Source: DAOTWY01 sp003696565 | Lineage (GTDB): Bacteria; Chloroflexota; Anaerolineae; Aggregatilineales; Phototrophicaceae | Reading direction: 5' to 3' | Length of the DNA: 7,889 bases | Assembly (NCBI GenBank): GCA_034435635.1 | Contig: DAOTWY010000010.1 | Span: 1-7,889 of the forward strand | In this document: positions 5,238-7,889 of the stretch, in pieces | Layout: every line of letters begins with the position of its first letter | Numbering within the stretch: the stretch's first letter is position 1 | Notes under the pieces: model-generated | Database searches by the model: none | Told to the model about the DNA's origin: nothing | The model's input: only the letters and a program-made list of their open reading frames with translations | Position numbers and translations under genes: made by a program

Positions 5238-5794
5238 CTATCAATATAACCGTCGCCATCGTCATCCAATATCCCACCAAAAATTTCATCGTCGTGGTGT
5301 TCTCTGCGGCGTGTATCACGGGTTGGACGGCGGCTTAAAAAATCACGATCGGGTTTTGGTGGCTGGTCTAAATCTGTTTCTGGCATCTCTGATGAAACTT
5401 GATTACGCCTAAACCGCTTATCTCGGAGTGTGCGTCCGGGTGGAATATCGCTTCGGCGAACACCAAACTGGCTTTTATCTGCCCCCTGTGCGCCGATGGA
5501 TGGGGATTGTTTTTCTTGTCGATATTTCTCGACCAGGACATCAAAATCCATCATCTGTGCTGATTGTGCGCGGGGCTTTGTGGGTGTTGGACGTGATTGA
5601 CGACGTAAGCTTGAACTGTCTTCGTCATCACTTCCGTCATCGCCGCCGAACATCCCTTCCAGCACGTTCCACACCGCCCCAAAGGCTGGCAGGAACATCG
5701 TCATCCCTAAAAAGCGAAAAGCGATAAACCCCAAAATTGGGATGCCACAACAGCATATTCCTCCGCCAATCAGCAAAACGTTTTGCCAGTCCAT
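5234..5794 (-). CDS. Membrane-anchored charged protein with C-terminal calcium-loop-like motif
   Basis: I do not recognise the family. The 186-residue product starts with a hydrophobic segment (about 6-27) containing GGGICCCGIPILGF and a second one (about 30-49). An acidic stretch GGDDGSDDEDSS (50-61) follows, then a long low-complexity tail rich in Arg, Pro, Ser, Gln and Asp that is probably disordered. The last residues are DDEIFGGILDDDGDGYIDS. Within them Asp177, Asp179, Asp181, Gly182 and Asp185 fit a DxDxDGxxxD-like calcium-binding loop, as in EF-hand, dockerin and thrombospondin type 3 repeats, although only one loop is present. Two starts are possible, GTG at 5797 and ATG at 5794. The ATG is preferred because AGGAG sits six bases before it and only three before the GTG. 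The gene is monocistronic and faces the WXG100 gene divergently. Confidence 0.6.
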   Translation of the reverse strand: MDWQNVLLIGGGICCCGIPILGFIAFRFLGMTMFLPAFGAVWNVLEGMFGGDDGSDDEDSSSLRRQSRPTPTKPRAQSAQMMDFDVLVEKYRQEKQSPSIGAQGADKSQFGVRRSDIPPGRTLRDKRFRRNQVSSEMPETDLDQPPKPDRDFLSRRPTRDTRRREHHDDEIFGGILDDDGDGYIDS

Positions 5795-5826
5795 CACATA
5801 CTCCTCAACCTGTATGACGCTTTTTC

Positions 5827-5835
5827 ATTATAACA
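5827..5835 (-). promoter_or_regulatory. Extended -10 promoter for the charged membrane protein gene
   Basis: On the minus strand this reads TGTTATAAT, a perfect -10 hexamer (5827-5832) with the TG extension. No good -35 is seen at 16-18 bases, which is common for extended -10 promoters. Transcription would start near 5820, giving a leader of about 25 bases that contains the AGGAG ribosome site. Confidence 0.5.
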
Positions 5836-5922
5836 TGCCTTGCTTCATGCATAGGACGAATGGATAGTATCCTAAAAATGTAAATTAATGTTAAAATCCA
5901 TTGCATCTTTCGTAATATTATG

Positions 5923-5933
5923 AAAGGAAGGGG
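5923..5933 (+). promoter_or_regulatory. Strong ribosome binding site for the WXG100-fusion gene
   Basis: AAAGGAAGGGG ends two bases before the ATG at 5936, and its AAGGA core lies seven bases away. This fixes the start. It is among the strongest Shine-Dalgarno sites in the window, suggesting efficient translation. Confidence 0.75.
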
Positions 5934-5935
5934 TA

Positions 5936-7111
5936 ATGCCTGCAGAAACAATACAAGCAAATTATGAACAGCTTGAACAAGCTGCTCGTCAATTTATCGA
6001 GCGCGCCGAGTCTATTAGCCAGATGATGCAGCATATCCAATCTTGTATAAACGATCTACAACAAGATGGCTGGTGGGGACAAGGGGCGGATGCCTTTTAT
6101 AGCGAAATGGAAGACGATGTCTTGCCACAAGTGAAACGACTACAAGGGGCGTTTACCCAAGCAGGTGAAACAGCACAACAGATTTCTCAGATTATGCAAG
6201 AAGCAGAAGAACAAGCTGCCAGTCAGTTCAATAACGGAGGGGACGTAATTACAGCGAGTAAAACCGGGGGCGCGGCAAAATTTGCCAGTAAGCCAGGGCA
6301 AAGTGGTTCACAACAAGGAAATCCGCCCACCGGTCCTGATTCATCTGGTGGATTTCACATTGGACCACCAACCCGTCCAGATATACACCACGACAACGGT
6401 TTTACAGAATTTTGCGCCAATAACCCCGGCGATGATGTTTGTTCATCTTCCGCAGCAGCAGGAGATTATTTAAACCGTGCCAAATATGAAGCGTTACTGC
6501 GTGGGGCACAAGCACTTGGTCATTTAGATGACGGGACAGAGGCATATTCTCATTATCTTTATGGCAACGGTGAAGATTGGCATTTTGATTATGGGGAATT
6601 TATCAATGAAGACCCCAACGGCAAAATCATATATAACAACATCATGGCGGAAGCCCAACGCAATGTAGAAGTAATTGGGCAGGGGCGTGACCGCTTCAGC
6701 GTGACAAGCGATCCCTTTGCAATTGGTGGTGGGGATCCACGTTTTCCCTATCCTAATACTGAGAATTGGCAAAAAGCTATCGGGGCACATCAAGTCTGGA
6801 CAAGTGCCGATGTCACAGTGACAACCAATGAAGCCGGGCAGCGAGTCTATACAATGGAAATCACCTTCCATGCAGAAGACCGCTATAACTTTAACCCTGG
6901 TGCAGCAGATATTGCAACTGGGGCATTAGACCGAGATAACGGACGGTTTGAGGTACTTGGTTGGGCGAAGCCGTTTATGAGCTATGGTGAAACCACAACC
7001 ACAGTAACCTGGGTAGAAGGCGACATCCCCGGCTCACAATTTTCAGAAGACAACCCTGCCCGCCGTACAGACCGTCGAAATGATCGCCGGGGTGAAATTG
7101 GCGACCGTTAA
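5936..7111 (+). CDS. WXG100-domain protein with C-terminal effector-like domain (putative secreted toxin)
   Basis: The product has 391 residues. Residues 1-98 form a WXG100-type helical hairpin: a long amphipathic helix, the turn GWWGQGADAF (45-54; W46-W47-G48 is the W-x-G motif), then a second helix rich in Gln and Glu to about 97. WXG100 proteins are exported through type VII (ESX/Ess) secretion or related routes; no signal peptide is present. A Gly/Pro/Ser/Gln linker (100-155) leads to a folded C-terminal part (about 156-360). It has a possible disulfide pair Cys160/Cys169, a helical segment (176-210) and EDWHFDYGEF (213-222). Later come AIGAHQVWTSADV (281-293) and a beta-rich HAEDRYNFNPGAADIATG (312-329). 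The end (375-391) is Arg/Asp-rich. I recall similar HxEDxYNFNxGxxDIATG segments at the C termini of polymorphic toxins but cannot verify this, and the activity is unknown. The lipoprotein gene 19 bases downstream is the natural immunity candidate. A non-toxic structural role is possible. Confidence 0.7.
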   Translation: MPAETIQANYEQLEQAARQFIERAESISQMMQHIQSCINDLQQDGWWGQGADAFYSEMEDDVLPQVKRLQGAFTQAGETAQQISQIMQEAEEQAASQFNNGGDVITASKTGGAAKFASKPGQSGSQQGNPPTGPDSSGGFHIGPPTRPDIHHDNGFTEFCANNPGDDVCSSSAAAGDYLNRAKYEALLRGAQALGHLDDGTEAYSHYLYGNGEDWHFDYGEFINEDPNGKIIYNNIMAEAQRNVEVIGQGRDRFSVTSDPFAIGGGDPRFPYPNTENWQKAIGAHQVWTSADVTVTTNEAGQRVYTMEITFHAEDRYNFNPGAADIATGALDRDNGRFEVLGWAKPFMSYGETTTTVTWVEGDIPGSQFSEDNPARRTDRRNDRRGEIGDR

Positions 7112-7116
7112 AAGCG

Positions 7117-7122
7117 AAAGGA
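7117..7122 (+). promoter_or_regulatory. Ribosome binding site that decides the lipoprotein start
   Basis: AAAGGA lies eight bases before the ATG at 7131. The longer frame beginning at 7080 would overlap the upstream gene and place 17 extra residues before an otherwise perfect lipoprotein signal, so 7131 is chosen. Confidence 0.75.
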
Positions 7123-7130
7123 CTATCGCG

Positions 7131-7625
7131 ATGAAACGTATGTTTTTGTTATGGATGATTGTTATCATCCTCAGCGCATGTGGTTTATTTGAAACACAAA
7201 GGACAAATATGATGTCACAATCCACAGTTCACACTGATATAGATAGCTTATTTCGTTGGTTTGACCTTTCACGCTTCCCAGAGCCGCTTCAAGTACAATG
7301 GGTTCAAAAAAGCATGGCACAAGCCGGCAGCGAACTCCCGGGACCAACTGATTATTATGTGTTAGCACTGCTGACTTATGATGAACCCACAGCAACACTT
7401 GCCACCCAGCTTAACCTCCCCTCTCGGCAAGACGTTTATGTGGAAGATTCCTTGCTAACAGATAGTTGGCTGCCAGATGAAATCCTCACCGCCTTTGAGC
7501 GTACCCCGGAAAATTATTTACGCTATACCGGCACAGCCTACACCGCACTGTTACAACCACCTCTTGGTTATGGTTATGTATTGTTCATCGATCATTATGT
7601 TTTGATCTACGGCGCAACCCTTTAA
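7131..7625 (+). CDS. Small lipoprotein, candidate immunity partner of the WXG100-fusion protein
   Basis: The product has 164 residues. It starts with MKR, a hydrophobic stretch (4-13) and the lipobox LSAC (14-17). Lipidation at Cys17 would anchor it on the outer face of the cytoplasmic membrane; Gly18 at the +2 position gives no retention signal. The mature domain is acidic and mixed alpha/beta, with FRWFDLSRFPEP (41-52), LPGPTDYYVLALL (69-81), a TYDEPTATL segment, and a hydrophobic C-terminal strand pair GYGYVLFIDHYVLIYG (146-161). I do not recognise a named family. The gene begins 19 bases after the WXG100-fusion stop and has its own strong ribosome site, so the two are probably cotranscribed. 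In LXG/WXG toxin loci the gene right after the toxin is often the immunity gene; TipC, which protects against the lipid II phosphatase TelC, acts outside the cytoplasm. By analogy this would imply an extracytoplasmic target, which is inference only. Confidence 0.6.
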   Translation: MKRMFLLWMIVIILSACGLFETQRTNMMSQSTVHTDIDSLFRWFDLSRFPEPLQVQWVQKSMAQAGSELPGPTDYYVLALLTYDEPTATLATQLNLPSRQDVYVEDSLLTDSWLPDEILTAFERTPENYLRYTGTAYTALLQPPLGYGYVLFIDHYVLIYGATL

Positions 7626-7645
7626 ATTGGTGTTTTGTGGTTGCC

Positions 7646-7672
7646 AAGCGAGGGGATCAATCCCGCACGCTT
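7646..7672 (+). repeat. Imperfect inverted repeat with GGGATCAATCCC core
   Basis: AAGCG (7646-7650) pairs with CGCTT (7668-7672), and inside it GGGA (7653-7656) pairs with TCCC (7661-7664) around a TCAA loop. No T-run follows. It lies 20 bases after the lipoprotein stop. Its core GGGGATCAAT recurs in the larger hairpin at 7709-7737. It could be part of a terminator region or an RNA processing/stability element. Confidence 0.35.
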
Positions 7673-7708
7673 GCGTTGAACACCCATCAATGTACTGGGG
7701 AGTTATCG

Positions 7709-7737
7709 ATCACCTGGGGATCAATTCCCCAGGTGAT
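7709..7737 (+). terminator. Strong hairpin after the effector-lipoprotein pair, probable terminator
   Basis: ATCACCTGGGG (7709-7719) and CCCCAGGTGAT (7727-7737) form a perfect 11-base-pair stem with a seven-base loop ATCAATT. Only a weak T-rich run follows (TCTAGACTTT), so it is not a classic intrinsic terminator. Its place between the lipoprotein stop and the next gene suits termination or 3'-end protection. A second copy of CTGGGGA at 7695-7701 could pair with the same TCCCCAG arm. Confidence 0.5.
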
Positions 7738-7810
7738 TCTAGACTTTGGCATTATTTGCAAAAAGAAAGCCCATTTGTTAAAAGCTGAGTTACGAAACAA
7801 CAGCAGAAGC

Positions 7811-7816
7811 AAAGGA
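7811..7816 (+). promoter_or_regulatory. Ribosome binding site of the last, partial gene
   Basis: AAAGGA sits seven bases before the ATG at 7824 and identifies that ATG as a real start, in preference to the overlapping 7637-7846 frame. Confidence 0.7.
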
Positions 7817-7823
7817 CTTTCTT

Positions 7824-7889
7824 ATGTCAACTATCCCCCAAAATGAACACTTAATCAAGAACCTATTTGACTTATTGCAAAGCAATCGT
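7824..7889 (+). CDS. Unknown protein, N-terminal 22 codons (3' end outside window)
   Basis: The frame is open from the ATG at 7824 to the last base. After a short polar start (STIPQN) it encodes an amphipathic helix-like stretch EHLIKNLFDLLQSNR, with no signal peptide or membrane segment. This is too short to assign a family. It is a real gene start because of its well-spaced AAAGGA site. It lies about 200 bases after the lipoprotein stop and beyond the hairpins, so it is probably a separate transcription unit. Confidence 0.5.
   Translation, partial: MSTIPQNEHLIKNLFDLLQSNR

Noticed and set aside
5428..5727. 99-codon plus-strand frame
   Set aside because: Antisense to the charged membrane protein, with no ribosome site and low-complexity Arg/His composition.
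5891..5918. TTAAAA/TAATAT promoter-like pair before the WXG100-fusion gene
   Set aside because: Transcription would start inside the ribosome binding site, so it could not drive normal translation; the true promoter was not found.
6524..6871. 115-codon minus-strand frame
   Set aside because: Opposite the WXG100-fusion gene, which has strong domain evidence and a strong ribosome site.
7080..7130. Extended N terminus of the lipoprotein gene starting at 7080
   Set aside because: It would overlap the WXG100-fusion gene and bury the lipoprotein signal behind 17 residues; the ATG at 7131 has the better ribosome site.
7637..7846. Plus-strand frame of 69 codons
   Set aside because: It runs through both hairpins and past the well-supported start at 7824 in another frame, has no ribosome site and no recognisable protein character.
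1..7889. CRISPR array, insertion sequence or prophage
   Set aside because: No regularly spaced direct repeats, terminal inverted repeats, transposase or integrase motifs were seen on either strand.

Overview
The window most likely comes from a Chloroflexota bacterium (Anaerolineae-like). This is inferred from the combination of a HerA-type ATPase tail, a DUF3467 protein, a prokaryotic translin-family protein, a free-standing HAS-barrel protein and a STAS-like small protein. Base composition looks moderate, and start codons are mixed (ATG, GTG and one TTG). No rRNA, tRNA, transposase or CRISPR array is visible. Ten complete genes and two edge fragments fill the window, and no gene-free stretch exceeds about 200 bases.

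Layout. (1) Bases 1-1218, plus strand: the C-terminal 50 codons of a probable HerA/DUF87-type ATPase, then a promoter, then a tight pair of DUF3467 protein and translin-family nuclease. (2) Bases 1238-4125, minus strand: a secreted protein with three PPC-like beta units, two small DHp (HisKA)-like proteins without an ATPase domain, and a two-TM DUF3592-like protein. These four are packed with overlaps or a 4-base gap. After a 115-base gap comes a STAS/SpoIIAA-like protein. (3) Bases 4253-5237, plus strand: a HAS-barrel protein followed 25 bases later by a third DHp-like mini-protein. (4) Bases 5234-5794, minus strand: a membrane-anchored, highly charged protein ending in a calcium-loop-like DDDGDGYID motif. 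Its stop codon interlocks with that of the preceding plus-strand gene. (5) Bases 5936-7625, plus strand: a WXG100 domain fused to a long C-terminal domain, followed by a lipoprotein; this looks like a secreted effector with a surface immunity partner. (6) Bases 7626-7889: two inverted repeats sharing a core sequence, then the start of another plus-strand gene.

Three themes deserve attention. The nucleic-acid module has a HAS barrel and its probable ATPase encoded as separate proteins, with DUF3467 and translin proteins nearby. Three DHp-only mini-proteins occur within 2.7 kb; only one keeps the phosphoacceptor histidine, and the others carry alanine or lysine there. The WXG100-fusion/lipoprotein pair has the layout of a polymorphic toxin and its immunity protein. 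Family assignments are from motif recognition alone; no database search was run.
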